A stretch of 64,000 bases of DNA from Parelaphostrongylus tenuis (GCA_019055375.1 JAHQIW010000802.1:62001-126000); one strand, 5' to 3'; shown: positions 13,101 through 24,779, counted from the first letter of the stretch. Numbers and translations: made by a program. The notes: a model not told the origin generated them from the sequence alone.

Positions 13101-15190
13101 GTAAAGCTAATATTTCGTAAAAAAGAATATTTTTTCTGACAGCAGCCAAATTCTGCAGCAAGTCCATATAATTGGGTCAGATGATTGTGTAGCACACTGA
13201 CAACCGTTTGGGCCATCTGTGGTGACTTAGGTATGTTTTCGGATCTGGGCAATACATATACTTCCAGATAGGCATCTCATCCGATAGCTAAGTTCGTAAT
13301 AAGTAGGCTAAGGAGCTCGGTTCCATGCATGCTTATCAGAAGAGTGCAGCTTAATTTCCCACTATAAATAGATATAACGAACAGTAAAGCCCATGAATTC
13401 TTATTTATATTATCTGTACCCTTATGGTTTACATGTCAAACCGTCAGGCTGGAATGCATCTATATCGCTTTCGATGGCGTTAACACAAGCCTATTGCAAC
13501 ATAAAGTCTTTGAATGTTGAGTTTCGCAAAAATCTGCACCCGATCGATTTTGTCAAAATATTTGCAGCTTATAACTTGCAGTGTTGCTCCGCTTCAGCGA
13601 GAAACATATTAATGGCCCAAAGATCAACATAGATCATCTTCCAACACCATAATTTACGATCTTAGCTCACGACACCAGTGATAGACTGTTTCGTTTGGGT
13701 TCGAAAGTGTTTGTACGCCTGACGAGCTAGCTAAGCATGGCTTTGCTTAATTAGCTAAATGGATCAAGAGCGGATTTTAGAAAACTAGGGGAATGAGACA
13801 ACTTTGCGAGCCTTGACACCAATTAATTCTGTTACGAATTCTTCTCAGTGACCGTTGAGTAATGATTGAGGTAACACACAAGATTACTTGGAGGGAAAAA
13901 ACTTAATTTCTTTTCAAAGATTTTGAAACAGATGACTCAACTTATCAACTCCAAAAATTGCATGAATGTATGATACAAAACTTCATTTTCTTCATCTTCG
14001 ACTACGTTAGTATACTAGATGCTGGGAAGTATTCAGTAGGTAGAATGAATCGACGAATAAACGGCCAATACGAGCCTGGTGAGGGAGTTTATGATTGCGG
14101 GAGGGGTGCGCTCTACTAATGAGAGCACTAAGTAATCGCTCATAACCTTCTACACACTAACAGATTTGATAACGTTTCCATTCTCATATATGATTTTTCC
14201 AAATGATCATTCTTACCTTGATCTCACCTTTGGGAGTGATAACTGCTTTGAATCATTCAACTCATCAAAGTTTATTTTGATAGCGACTACCTAATCTATG
14301 ATAATTTTATGCAAAGATAGAGCGCGACAGAAGAGGACTTGCTTGAAGTAAGAATTCCTAAGAAGTGAAGTCACAAAGAACTCTAACCCCATTCACCCTA
14401 GTCAAGACTATTTCCTAAGCGTCCTGAAGAGGGTGGTGCTGTCATCCCTTTGTGCAACTCAAGGGATAATAGCAATACTACTGACTACAGTAATCAAAGT
14501 AACAACAACAACGATAATTTAATAAAAGGAAGTAGTTGACATTGATAAAAATCAAGATTAGAGATGAAAACGCAATGTCATATGACCGTGGTTCAACAAA
14601 TTTCACAATTTTGCCTTGCTAAAGTAAAACCTGAAGTTCTTCTGAAAGTAAAACATGAGAAACTTGACAGTAAGTCATTCTGATGAGGGGCAGAGATTTC
14701 TGCTAAAGAAATCAGAAGATGTATTCGAAAAAAATGAAAGTCCATTAAAATTCTAAAGAGCTAGACTGAATGCTTCATATTGCAGAAGTTTTCAAATTAG
14801 TGTGAAAATTTAGTCTATGTTTCAGCCATACTTTGATGATCCCACATTGCTGTCAGACCACTAACACGTATCTCCACCTGGCAGTCAGTCAAGTGATCGC
14901 AACACTTGCTGCCCCGATACAAGAATCTAGGCTGAAAAATATCAATCCCACTATCCGATCTATGAAAGAAACGAATCTGTTGGAGGTTTGGGAACGTTAT
15001 GCTAAGGATATCTTGGGGTCCCGAAAAATAAAGCTTGGAAAACATAAATAATTGTCCACGAAGAAGGTAGATTGAAAGTGCTCAAATAGCAATCGAAAAT
15101 ATGCATTAATGTTAATGGATGACGGCTTCAAAACAACGAAAATACAGTACGAAGTTGCGCACTTGTGTAGAAAACAATTCGAATATAACA
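10136..15190. other. Unassigned sequence with one SINE fragment
   Basis: The plus-strand open stretch at 10,127-10,372 directly follows the RTE relic and has no recognised motif; the longer minus-strand ORF over the same bases (10,024-10,419) is its antisense. The rest is AT-rich with short chance ORFs. The only repeat recognised is a SINE tail at about 11,650-11,755. Confidence 0.4.
11650..11755 (+). repeat. SINE-A tail fragment (no head)
   Basis: The segment 'cttcaatcaccttaaacga' through 'gattgatcaacgccgagagc' matches the 3' half of the tRNA-headed SINE family seen complete at 61,268-61,545. The tRNA-like head is missing. Confidence 0.6.
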
Positions 15191-15191
15191 A

Positions 15192-16272
15192 CATCGGTAC
15201 TTGTCCATTATGAGGCGACAAATGATTATTCGATCTCATTAGCTGGATAGAACTTTCCGTAGGAGCGTAAGTAGTCATTCGAAAGCTTAAGTCTCTGGCT
15301 AAAGCTGCACGCAGCCAACTCTCAAAAAGACCCTTTTATAACGCTGTGGAGTTCAAATTAAATTACGGTTCGCACGCGCATATTTTTCGTCGGACAGAGC
15401 TCTTTCTTTGGAATACTAGTAAACATTTGACAGTGTAATGTTTGTTGATTTCGAACCTGTGCTTATTTTCTGGTAAGATCGTTTTTCTGCAGTGCAACAG
15501 GAAGAATAATTCGAGTCCACATGCACAAGCAAGTGGTTTTCGGCCAATACATGGGCCGCTGGGTGAGGCAGCAAGTGGCTGACGTGGTGATCGATCGATT
15601 TCGGACCAGTATTATGCTAGTGCGATCCCTCGTTATTCATTTAAGAATTGCTCTGCCACCTAGAAAAATTCTGGATAAAACGTATGACACTGCCACTAAA
15701 AAACTTCAAATATTTTTATTCTGCCACGAATACGGATAAATCAACCATAATTATGACCACTTTGATGGAATTAACGAGGATAGAACGTCCTAATTGCTTC
15801 CAACAGTGACTTGAAGACATGCAGATGCCACGAGATTTTCTTTACACGTTCATATGCTCGAAAGTGATCGATCATCGTGTCAGTCAACTTGCTGTGTCAT
15901 CCAGCGAGCGGCCTGTGAATCGGCCAAGCACCACTTGCTCGCGTACGTGGATTCAACTTATTTTCCCTGCTGCACTGCAAAGAAACGGTCTTTCCAGAAA
16001 ATAAGCACAGATTTGGAATCAGCAAGCATTACGCTATCGAATGATGACTGATAGTCCAAAGAAAGAAATGTGTTTTGAGAGAGGAATGCGTGTGGGAAAC
16101 ACAAAGGATTTCCTTCTGTAACAACGTCAAATAAAGGCTTTTTCGAAAACCGGTATCGTGGGGCTGTAGCCAGAAATTTAAGCCTTCAAATGACTACTAC
16201 CACTCTTGTGAAAAAATCTTGCCCAGTGAAGGGGCTCGAACATTCATTTGTCGCCTTATAACAGGCAAGTAT
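15192..16272. mobile_element. Large fold-back element with ~420-base inverted arms (FB-1 family)
   Basis: The outer ends are inverted copies (TACTTG.C..TTATRAGGCGACAAATGA, at 15,192 onward and at 16,272 reading inward). Similarity continues inward through 'gcgcatatttttcgtcgga' on the left and the matching blocks on the right, including the 'ctgcagtgcaacagg' and 'cctgctgcactgcaaag' pair. The middle (about 15,610-15,840) is not paired and starts with a GATCGATCGAT palindrome. No transposase is visible. Other copies lie at 22.76, 34.49 and 39.80 kb. Confidence 0.85.
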
Positions 16273-16297
16273 ACAACATCATTTGAAAACATGTACG

Positions 16298-16299
<2 letters not shown>

Positions 16300-16342
<43 letters not shown>

Positions 16343-16359
16343 ATATATGTATATAAATG

Positions 16360-16390
<31 letters not shown>

Positions 16391-16395
16391 TAATG
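16300..16395. repeat. (TA)n microsatellite, interrupted
   Basis: Alternating AT/TATG dinucleotide tract just outside the right end of the large fold-back element. Confidence 0.95.
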
Positions 16396-16439
16396 TGGTA
16401 TTCATAATAATTTTTCTCATGCACGTGTAATATATATAT

Positions 16440-16622
16440 AACACTTGAACATTTGTTCTAAGATGGAATTGCGTCGAGAGCAAAAACGATTGCTGATGCT
16501 GCGTTAATACCGTTTGAGTTCAAGTGCTGCTTTGGCACGCAATGATTCTCGTGTAGCATCAATAATCGTTTTCGCTCTCGGGACAATTCATCTTGAAACA
16601 AATGTACAAGCGTTGTATATCA
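16440..16622. mobile_element. Short palindromic MITE made from mariner 5' ends
   Basis: The two halves are inverted copies of about 75 bases. Reading inward from the left gives MELRREQKRLLML; reading inward from the right gives ELSRERKRLLMLHE. Both resemble the amino-terminal start of a mariner transposase, so this is a head-to-head duplication of the 5' end with no room for the rest of the gene. Compare the larger example at 59.3 kb. Confidence 0.65.
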
Positions 16623-17040
16623 AAATAACCGCAAGAAGCCGCTCTAAACGATATTGAAAACAAGAACTCAAAAGCGTGAAAAGTAGTAAACAAAGACGAA
16701 AAAGTCCGAAAAAATTTTTGCCAACCCAATAATTCAATTTACAACAGAATAATATCTGCATCACGATCTCTCAAATTACATTGCACTAAGCATCGTTCAT
16801 AATCTAAACACAAACCTCACACTACCACCCATATTTTCCTTTTGATTTGTGTCAAGGCGGACGACAAGGCCTGAGCTGTCACATGATTAACTAAAAAAAG
16901 TGTGAAAAAAAACAAATTTTGAGTGAAAAAAACAAAAAAAAAACTAAGAAGCTTTTCAGTAACATCTCAAGTAGAAAGATACTGAAAACTCACATTATTT
17001 ATTCATAGTGATTAATCTGTCGTGGGGGGAGGGGAGTTAA

Positions 17041-17080
17041 GAGGCTGGCCGCTGTCCCATAAAATGGCGCGGCCAGCCTC
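17041..17080. other. Perfect 12-bp GC-rich inverted repeat (hairpin)
   Basis: Bases 17,041-17,052 (gaggctggccgc) are exactly complementary in reverse to 17,069-17,080, with a 16-base spacer. It sits at the start of a local GC-rich stretch (17,030-17,260) in otherwise AT-rich DNA. Function unknown. Confidence 0.9.
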
Positions 17081-17342
17081 TGCCGTAGCGCTGAAGTAGA
17101 CTGACTGCCGCGACGACCAGCTAATCACCGGCTTGAATCCCGCGCGTGGACATCTCTCGGCATGCTGCCAAAAGTGCCTTATCTCGTCCACACTGCCGCA
17201 CGCAATTGGCGCTTTGCGTCTTCAATTCATGCCAACTACTTCGATACTGCGCGGTAGTTTTGTTCTTAGCTAAGCGATTTTGGCGCTATAGAACCTGATG
17301 TTCTCTATTCAGTGAAGGCGAACGAACTGAAGGAATAATAAG

Positions 17343-17560
17343 GGACGCCGTGGCTTAGTGGTTGTGATGCTGGTCTCGGTGAGTGTGGAGCCGGGCTTCA
17401 TACCATAGCACTCTCCGGCAGTTAACAAGAACGCTCTACGGAGCGCCACAGCCAGGCTTATCCATGAGATTTCAAGGAGACATACTCGTCCAGTGGTCTA
17501 CATGATTCAAGAAGAAGACGGAAACGAATCAAATGCTAAAAGTGCTGGGATCCGCATGAT
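17343..17560 (+). repeat. SINE-B (tRNA-headed)
   Basis: The head 'gacgccgtggcttagtggtt' resembles a pol III A box. The body reads through 'ctctccggcagttaacaaga' to a tail 'gctgggatccgcatgat'. Matches the copies at 18,115 and 31,853 on the same strand and 17,683-17,905 on the opposite strand. Confidence 0.8.
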
Positions 17561-17682
17561 AAAAAATCGTGTGATGGCGAATCGTGTAAGTATATAAATA
17601 AATAAATAAATATTTTCTAAGAAAGTGGTTGTGCTCTATTTTCTGTATGTATATGCTAGATAGTGCGTTTTTTCCTTTTTTT

Positions 17683-17905
17683 TATTATGCGGATCCCAGA
17701 ATTTCTAGCATTCAACTCGCTTTTTTTTTCTTCTTTAACGTCGTAGATTACTGGTTGAGCAAGCCTCCTTGTAAACTCGAGGATGGTCTGGCTGGCGTTC
17801 CGTAAGGCGTTGTTGTTGGCTGCCGGAGTGAGTTGCGGGTGAACTCGGCTCCATGCGCGCCGCGACGAGCATCACAAGCACTCGCCCACGGTATCCCCAT
17901 CACTG
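17683..17905 (-). repeat. SINE-B, inverted copy
   Basis: The reverse complement starts with '...gtgatgctcgtcgcggcgcg', continues 'ctccggcagccaacaacaac' and ends 'ttctgggatccgcataa'. It forms a tail-to-tail pair with the copy at 17,343-17,560. Confidence 0.78.
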
Positions 17906-17907
17906 CA

Positions 17908-17990
17908 TATTGTATTATATTATATTATATTTTTATAATGTAATATAATATTATACTACATTATATGCTGGTTATCATATAATTATCTAC
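17908..17990. repeat. AT-only palindromic tract
   Basis: Repeats of TTATA with an internal inversion (tattatattatat ... ataatataatatta). A similar tract lies at 18,425-18,500; the two flank a SINE-B copy. Confidence 0.7.
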
Positions 17991-18114
17991 TTATATTATT
18001 TTTTTAGTATTTTCAGCGCGGAGCATCCACACGGGTCAGCCCGCACGAAGGTGCAATGTGTGTGCCTCACCATGGGGGTCCCACCTTCCTGATCACGACA
18101 TCCCCCAGCCAAGT

Positions 18115-18345
18115 AAGCTTCGGGGCGCCGCGGCCAAGTGGATGTGATGTTGGTCACGGCGCGCGTAAAGCCGAGCTCCAAACCTCACTTATCTCCGGCA
18201 TTCAACGACAACGCTCTGTCGAATGCCACAGCAAGGCTACTATCTTCCAGACTGCAAGAAGATTCGCTCAACCAGTATTCTACGCCATTCAAGAAGAGGC
18301 GAAAACCGAATTGATGCTAGAAGTACTGGGATCCACACAATGAAA
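18115..18345 (+). repeat. SINE-B, third copy of the cluster
   Basis: Same order of blocks as at 17,343: a degenerate head 'ggcgccgcggccaagtggat', then 'atctccggcattcaacgaca', then a tail 'agtactgggatccacacaat'. Confidence 0.75.
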
Positions 18346-21059
18346 AAAAAAACGCTGTGGATGGATCAAATAAATTGCCAAAGTTTTTTATTGTTTATTT
18401 TTATTTTATTATTAATTACTTATCAATGTATTGTATTATATTAAATTATGTTATATTATCATTGCATATTGTATTATAATTTGTAATTACATATTCAGTG
18501 ATATATATAATATGCATATACATATATATGATATCCAAAGGACAAAACGACATGTATGACGTGTACACGAAGAGAAGACAGAGACAGAGCGACATAGAAA
18601 TAAACGGGTATAAAAAAAGGATAGAGAGGAAAAATGAGAAAAATAGAATAAATTACTGTATTTTAAGTAATGTTTGGTGCTGTAGGAAACAGAGTTGGTT
18701 TTATCCACACCAACCACTATAATGAACAAGGGTAAGAATATCATATTGAAGAGAATGTTGATTATCATGACTTGTTTGAATAGGGCGACGAATCGTACCT
18801 TTCGTAAATGATTACGAGGAAACTGATGTGCAACGCTCAAGGTCATTCATAAGGGGTCGCACAATCCGAAAGCGGCTGAAATAGAAGTATGCCGAATGAG
18901 AACATGATAGAAAAGCTGGCTGAATGAATCGCTTAAGCTTACCATGACTCTAGAATGAATAGAAGAAAAGGAGAAAGTTTCTCAAAATGAAATGGATGGG
19001 CGGCATTGGAGTGATGTACAAATTTCGTAAACACAGAGTTCATTCATAGCGTAAGTGTCGATATGGTAGACAACTTGTTGGTTAGCGACAGAATTTCGAA
19101 GACCTTTTATTTGCAAAAGAGAACTAAACACCCTCCCCATCTCTTGAAAAAGAATGTTGAAATTTTACTCACGGACGCAATTGAATGTAGTGCCACTGTT
19201 ACAATTGGTTGCTATGAAAGAAAGAAGTGCATAGCGAAGAAATCGAAGAAAAAGACGTTATAGGAAGTGGAATTAATTATGAAGAGTACACATGGCTCAT
19301 TACACTCTCTACTACAAATCATTTCGTAGAATGCAGCTACAACGATGATAATATGAGCAGCTATAACCCTACAAAGTGAGCATCAAACGCACGTGTTATA
19401 TCCGATATTAGACCTGCCATCGTGTACCATTCACCGGCCAGCGCTTTTGGATAGAAAAGTGAGAAGAGCTGACATTTACAACGATACCCTGGTAGTTAAA
19501 CTAGTTATTCTGGTCATAACATAGTTTTCATGAATTCATTTCTCGATCAACCGTTTTCGAGTGACGCAATGATTACAGGTGAATATATCGTTACCTGGTT
19601 CAATTTTGAGCTCGTGTTTGCTGGACCTTCTATTCCTGCAAGGTCTACAATTCGTGGCAAATCTCGTTCAGAAGATATCAACATGAATTGATACATCTAT
19701 ATCTGACCTGACATGGGCTTTCAGTTGCCCAAACAGAAATTGTGTGCCGACTCGTGCCATTCTTAAACTCAGAAATCCTTGGATATGTCTTATAAACATG
19801 AGCGCTTAATTTGTCTCTTGTTGCCCGCATGCTAGGAAGGTTCAAGGCCCTTTTGTGATCCATTCCCTCTTTTTTCTCGTAGTTGTCGCTCGCCTTGCAA
19901 TGTGATCAAACTAATCAAGTTCTCCTCGAATCATACCCATTTACGAATAATGTTTATTGGAGACAATTTGAGCGTAGAACGCCCACAGAATTCGCCTCTC
20001 GTGTTTCATCTAGTGAATCGAGTCAAAAGGTGGTGTCACAAAGCGAAATAGCTTGGTGTGGATATGCTGTCATAGTACCCGAAGAATTGTTACACAGATT
20101 GTATCTTGCTGGATCGAAATAGTTTTGTGGCCGATAGCTTTTCAAAAGAAGTTGGAGTGATTCATGCTGCTCTTTCTCTCTCTCATGTACTACATTCTCG
20201 ACTTAATAATTATTTTTTATTTGAGTCGAGGCGCGGAGTTCTACATAAACGTTATCTCCATGATAGCAGTTCCGTTTCGCTTTTCACTGCCTATTCCATG
20301 ACTGAAGAGCAAACCCCAGGTTGACTTGTGATTCTCTTTTCTTGCTCCATCTGTAGCTCTGTAGACTTATTACGACAAAGGTTGAACAAAGATTAGTGGA
20401 AATCTTCTCTCAACGAACCGTTTTGGTATCAGTGCAATTCGCTATCCATTGCAGAATAACGACGAAAGTCTACGCTTGAGTAGCTCTCAGTCCATGTGTC
20501 CTTTTTTCGATATATCATTTTTTTTTGGTAATTTGCATTTGCAATTGGGTAATTTACATAGGTGCGTTATTTGCGTTATTATAATATTGACACTCAAACT
20601 AAGCGTTTCGACCCAGTAACGATAGATTAACTGCGTATGTTACGACATTTTATTCAATGATGGTGAATGCTTCAACAATTTGTCTTCTTCCAAACCTAGA
20701 AAGGTAAAACTGAAACAAAATTTGCTCTTTCAAGCACTCTGATAACCTAAGCCAAGAATTCTCCACACATAAACTTCTGATCACATGGTAGATAACTTCT
20801 TTTTGATGCTTACCGCTTTAGTCTTCATAAATCTTCTAGCTATTTCTTTCTTTTCTGGGGATCAACCGCACAGCTATCCTATGTATGAGCATTATATCTG
20901 GATCAGGTCACAAGAAATTAACCTGGGGTTTGGTGAGAGGCCACATATTATTACGAGGTGCTCCTTTCTAAGGGGCAGGTTTAGAGTTTTGAATGATTCC
21001 AGAGGATTCACTTGTTTTACGCGACGATGTTTTGGATTCCTCAGCAGTGTCAGAAAGCA

Positions 21060-21260
21060 AGATGGTAAGCAAGGCGGTGGTACGATCACCTGCCTAGCAC
21101 TTTTTTGAAATCAACTGAAGACTTAGGAACGCCTTAGCTCGGTTATCTTCGAGGCTGCAACGAAATCTGACCCGACCAGTATATTACGACTCCATGAAGA
21201 AAACGAAATCCTCGACCAGCAGCTGAACAACACTTGCAAAGTTTGAGGATCTTTGCAAAG
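21060..21260 (+). repeat. SINE-C (tRNA-headed), inside copy A of the duplication
   Basis: Matches the copy at 33,300-33,580, with shared blocks 'gcaaggcggt', 'ttcgaggctgcaacgaa' and 'gaggatctttg'. The two lie at equivalent positions in the two duplication copies, so this insertion predates the duplication. Confidence 0.7.
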
Positions 21261-21519
21261 AATGAATGCGAGATACGAATCGTACGCGAGAATTGTTGAA
21301 GTTTTTATAACGAATTGTGATAACTTATCTACTTTCCAGGATGCTTGGACCGTTCATCTCCACGAGTTGTGCGGACCCCAGCACATATTTCATTCGTTCC
21401 TTCCCAGCGAGATAATCGCCCTTTGTAGTGCTTCCACTCGAGCATTGGGATTGGCGCGATTTTCATACAGTGATCTGTGAATTATTGGCAGTTGCGATTA
21501 CAGTTGATTAATTCTTCTT

Positions 21520-22290
21520 AGAAACACGTCCACGCAACGTGTTAGTGGTCGTCATCGAGGTCGGATGTAACCATGTGGAGTCCACTCTACAGTTTCGTTC
21601 ATCTGTCTTCCTATTTTCTTATTGTATGACCGTCCACTCTGTGTTTCGCTTTCGATGTAAATTCTTCTGGATCACAAAGATGAGACAAATTTTAGAGATA
21701 CGAGTTGCGAAAGCCGCCTAGATGTTGTGAGTGTTGACAAAATTCTAAAAGACATCGTTGAAGCGCTCTATGAGTTGTTTGTAGTAATCTTGACGTGGTC
21801 GTGGTACCCTCCCATGTTCTCTGTCGCATAACAAAGCCCTGGGAGGACTGTCGAATCAGAAAAGTCAGTGCAAAATTTAAGGCCCGCTTTCTGGTCTGTG
21901 GCTTCTTTGAGAGGCCCGAATGTGGCCCATGCCGCTCTCCTTCTTTTGTTTAGTTCGTCCTTCATATTGTTCCTCATGGTCATTGACCGTCCAAGGTACA
22001 CTTACGAGCTGGTTTCCTTGATAAGAGAACCATCCAATTCGATTTGCTCACCTTTACACTATGGATTCTTCATGAATTGAGCCTGCAACGTGTCAATGTG
22101 TAGCCCAATCTTCCTTCCTGCTTCGTCGAGTTCGTTGAGCATCGTTTATGTTTCACTGATAGTTCTCGAAAAGATGACGATGCCGCCCGCAAGAGAAGGT
22201 TTTATAGGAATTTGCCATCAATCCGTATACCTTTCTTGTCCCACTCGAGGGACTTCATCATCTATCCCTCGTGATAACGGGGCGTGTGAG
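21520..22290 (-). mobile_element. RTE-type non-LTR retrotransposon, 3' half, decayed
   Basis: On the minus strand the order is: RIDGKFL, then a frameshifted stretch equivalent to LRFADDIVIFS (reads as GGIVIFSRTISE, so the catalytic Asp pair is lost), NELDEAGRKIGLHI, YLGRSMTMRNNMKDELNKRR, RAAWATFGPLKEATDQ, DFSDSTVLPGLCYATE, then a block equivalent to KHRWAGHIMR. These are the thumb and post-RT region of RTE ORFs. Frameshifts and stops show that it is dead. It interrupts copy A of the segmental duplication. Confidence 0.87.
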
Positions 22291-22639
22291 TTAAAATAAA
22301 GTAAAGCCATCTATAAACATATATTCCAGTTTAGGAACCTAAAAAACCACAGTGACTTTCTCAAGAAATCACTATGTTGCGCTGAAAACTGATTGATGAC
22401 GGCTGGATCAGTACTGTTTTTACTATGATAGTGCAAGTGATTAGAGCTACATGAGTAGGGTTTCCCAATTGAGTGTTTTTTTTACATGATGTAGAATAAT
22501 CTTCCTACTTCATCGTATTCTTCCCCTTATACTTCACCAGAGATTATGTCGTATTCAAACTCATGAAATCGCCATGTCTACCAGGAGCGCAAATTATGAA
22601 AATTTGCACTTCACGTAATCAGTTATGCAAACGGGCCCA

Positions 22640-22745
22640 GTTGACTATACATACCCAGTGTTGAGTAATGTGCGGAACTGTGACGTCAGGCGGAACGCAT
22701 TCGCATCTCACCCTTAACCGACGCCATTTATGTTGCCACTCTTTC
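22640..22745 (-). repeat. tRNA-like arm of an FB-2 fold-back (single, truncated)
   Basis: 'gtgacgtcaggcggaacgca' and 'gccactctttctacgcc' match the left arm of the fold-back at 56,045. The B box is eroded and the element is abutted by an FB-1 half element. Confidence 0.5.
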
Positions 22746-22754
22746 TACGCCATA

Positions 22755-23205
22755 TAGTTCTTTTCTGTGTAAGGGAACAAATGAATATCCGACCTCATTT
22801 GCTGCACAAGAACTTTTCATAAGGATGTTAGTAATCATTCGGAAGCTCAAATCTTTGGCTAGAAGTATCCATGGCCAATTTTCGAAATCACCATTCCATA
22901 ATGATGTAAAGTTCAGAATAAAATTGTGTTTCACATGCGCATATTTCTCATTGGTCGAAGCTCTTTTCTTAGACTGTCAGTAATCGTTAGATAGAGTAAA
23001 ATTTTCCAACGCTGTGCTTATGTTTTGAAAGACAGCCTCTCTGCAGCGCAGCAGGGAAAATAAAATTGATTCACATGCGCGAGCAGATGGTCTTTGGCCA
23101 ATTCGCAGGCTGCTGGGTGAGGGTGCAAGGTGAGTTGACGCGATGATCGATCGATTTTCGAGCACATCATCATGTAGAGAAGATCTCGTAGTACCTGAAT
23201 GTATC
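22755..23205. mobile_element. FB-1 fold-back, left half only
   Basis: Starts 'gggaacaaatgaatatccga' like the element at 34.49 kb and runs to the GATCGATCGATTTT centre at about 23,142-23,155. The matching right arm is missing. Confidence 0.8.
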
Positions 23206-23954
23206 CGAGTTTTTGTTGTAAGCAGTTAGAACGTTCTGGCCTCCTGTGTCCCATCAAAGTGATCATACTGATGATTGACTTATCCGTATTCATGACAAAG
23301 TATTTAAAGTCTTTTTGTAACAGGGTCATACGCTTTATCTGGAGTTTTACTTTCAAAGGGGATAAACAATTCTTACAGAAATATGTTCGCGTGAAATAAT
23401 TTTATTTGGTTTTGGACCGCGTGGGAAATTGTCGATAGTGTTGATAGAATGTCTTAGTGATGTGAAAAACACAAGTGTCGTACAATTTTAAAGGTTTCGA
23501 GGTTTCGGCCTACTTGTTTAGCAGTGAAGCGCAGTTGAGGCAATCAGATTTGAGAAGTGCTGAAATACCTCCTGGTGCACTGCCGATTTTATACAGGTCC
23601 GGCATTTTTTTACTGAGTAAAGGCCAAGATTAGCCAGCTTATAAAATACTTATTGCTCATGAATTTCACCACGAAGTCAACTATCAGAAGGCCTCCTCTG
23701 CCTAGTTCAAGTTCTGAGCGAACTGCAAAACAGCGTCGGCAACAGCAGCCACACCTGCGGAACATTATCGCTTATCGACGGAGGTTTTCTTAGCTAGTGC
23801 TTTCCAATGTTTGTAAATTTCTGTAAAAGTTGAATTTCCTATAATGAGTGATGTAATACTTTAAACAAGAAAATCGCTGAGTAGTTACTAGTTGCTGGAT
23901 GTTTCAGAGTAAGGTAATGGAATTTGTAGTACTTGTTATTAATATATTGAACGA

Positions 23955-24240
23955 CTGACAACATGACATGTGTGGCGCAGTGGTCAGGGGTATCGTGCGG
24001 CACATACGTGGGTCGATGGTACGATTCTGCGGCCATGCCTCACCGAACCTTGCATTACTTCGAGGTCGGCGAAGTATCAGAGTTGAAGATCAGTAGCCAC
24101 CGCGAATAATTGTAAAGGCCAAATATGCATTTAGTCACCTCAAACGATGGTCGATGAAGTCGAACGCACCGAGCTTTCCCCCAAGGAATGATCGGCGTAG
24201 AGGGCTTGACCATCTTTATTTACTTAGATCAAATAACTGT
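23955..24240 (+). repeat. SINE-A (tRNA-headed)
   Basis: The head 'tgtggcgcagtggtcagggg' (A-box-like) is followed by 'ggtcgatggtacgattct' (weak B box) and the body 'gaggtcggcgaagt...gccaccgcgaat...aggccaaatatgca'. An equivalent copy sits at 39,510 in duplication copy B. Confidence 0.78.
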
Positions 24241-24470
24241 CGTTTGCGATTTGCTGAAATGCATCGATCGCCCATCATTTTGAGTTCATGTAAAATGTGT
24301 TTTTCTATCACGAAAAGATAGCGCAGAAAAATGGGATAATGCTTTGACGTGACCGAGGGATAAATTTACTTCAGCGGTCTCGTTCGACGAAGCTGCACTC
24401 TTTTTGTTTTCCACCTTTTCCAAAAATTCAAAAAAGTAATGCTCAAAGCCTAATCGAGCTTGGTACGCCA

Positions 24471-24519
24471 AGGCCATACATGCGTGTTTCGGAGGTCTCG
24501 CCTTTCTCGTCAGTGACCT
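24471..24519 (-). ncRNA. Candidate hammerhead ribozyme (arm 1, copy 1)
   Basis: On the minus strand the order is stem I AGGUCA, core CUGACGA, a short stem II region of 16 bases ending CUCC, GAAA, a self-complementary stem III block (ACACGCAUGU), cleavage base A, then stem I partner UGGCCU. Stem I pairs 6 of 6 with one G-U. The outer pair is A-U here and G-C in the other copies, a compensatory change. Stem II is weak (an A·C mismatch). The near-palindromic stem III suggests pairing between two molecules. Activity is inferred, not shown. Confidence 0.7.
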
Positions 24520-24730
24520 ACGCCCCCACATTGTGCCTTGCATTGCAATAAGGAGGGAGGCGTATGTGTTGATGGCACAGTGTACAATGACACTGGTCCA
24601 TCACCACTTCTCGGTTGATGGATCTCGGCTGGTAGAACAAAATTGATCCGTGGTATCGACTGTTTTGAAACCTCGCAATAAACATTCAAAATAATTTCAA
24701 AAAAAGGAATGCTTGAAGCCTGTGGGGCGC

Positions 24731-24779
24731 GGGTCACTGACGAGGATGACGAAACCTCTGAAACACCGGTGTATGGCCC
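24731..24779 (+). ncRNA. Candidate hammerhead ribozyme (arm 2, copy 1), core intact
   Basis: Stem I GGGUCA (24,731-24,736), core CUGACGA (24,737-24,743), stem II region of 16 bases, GAAA, fully palindromic stem III ACACCGGUGU, cleavage base A (24,773), stem I partner UGGCCC (24,774-24,779). All invariant hammerhead positions are present. Confidence 0.75.

Noticed and set aside
18487..18846. 119-codon minus-strand ORF with hydrophobic stretches
   Set aside because: Low-complexity AT-rich sequence, Phe/Ser/Ile-rich, no recognised domain; likely chance.
20785..21108. 107-codon plus-strand ORF in duplication copy A
   Set aside because: The equivalent stretch in copy B (32,895 onward) is not open in the same frame, so there is no sign of protein conservation.
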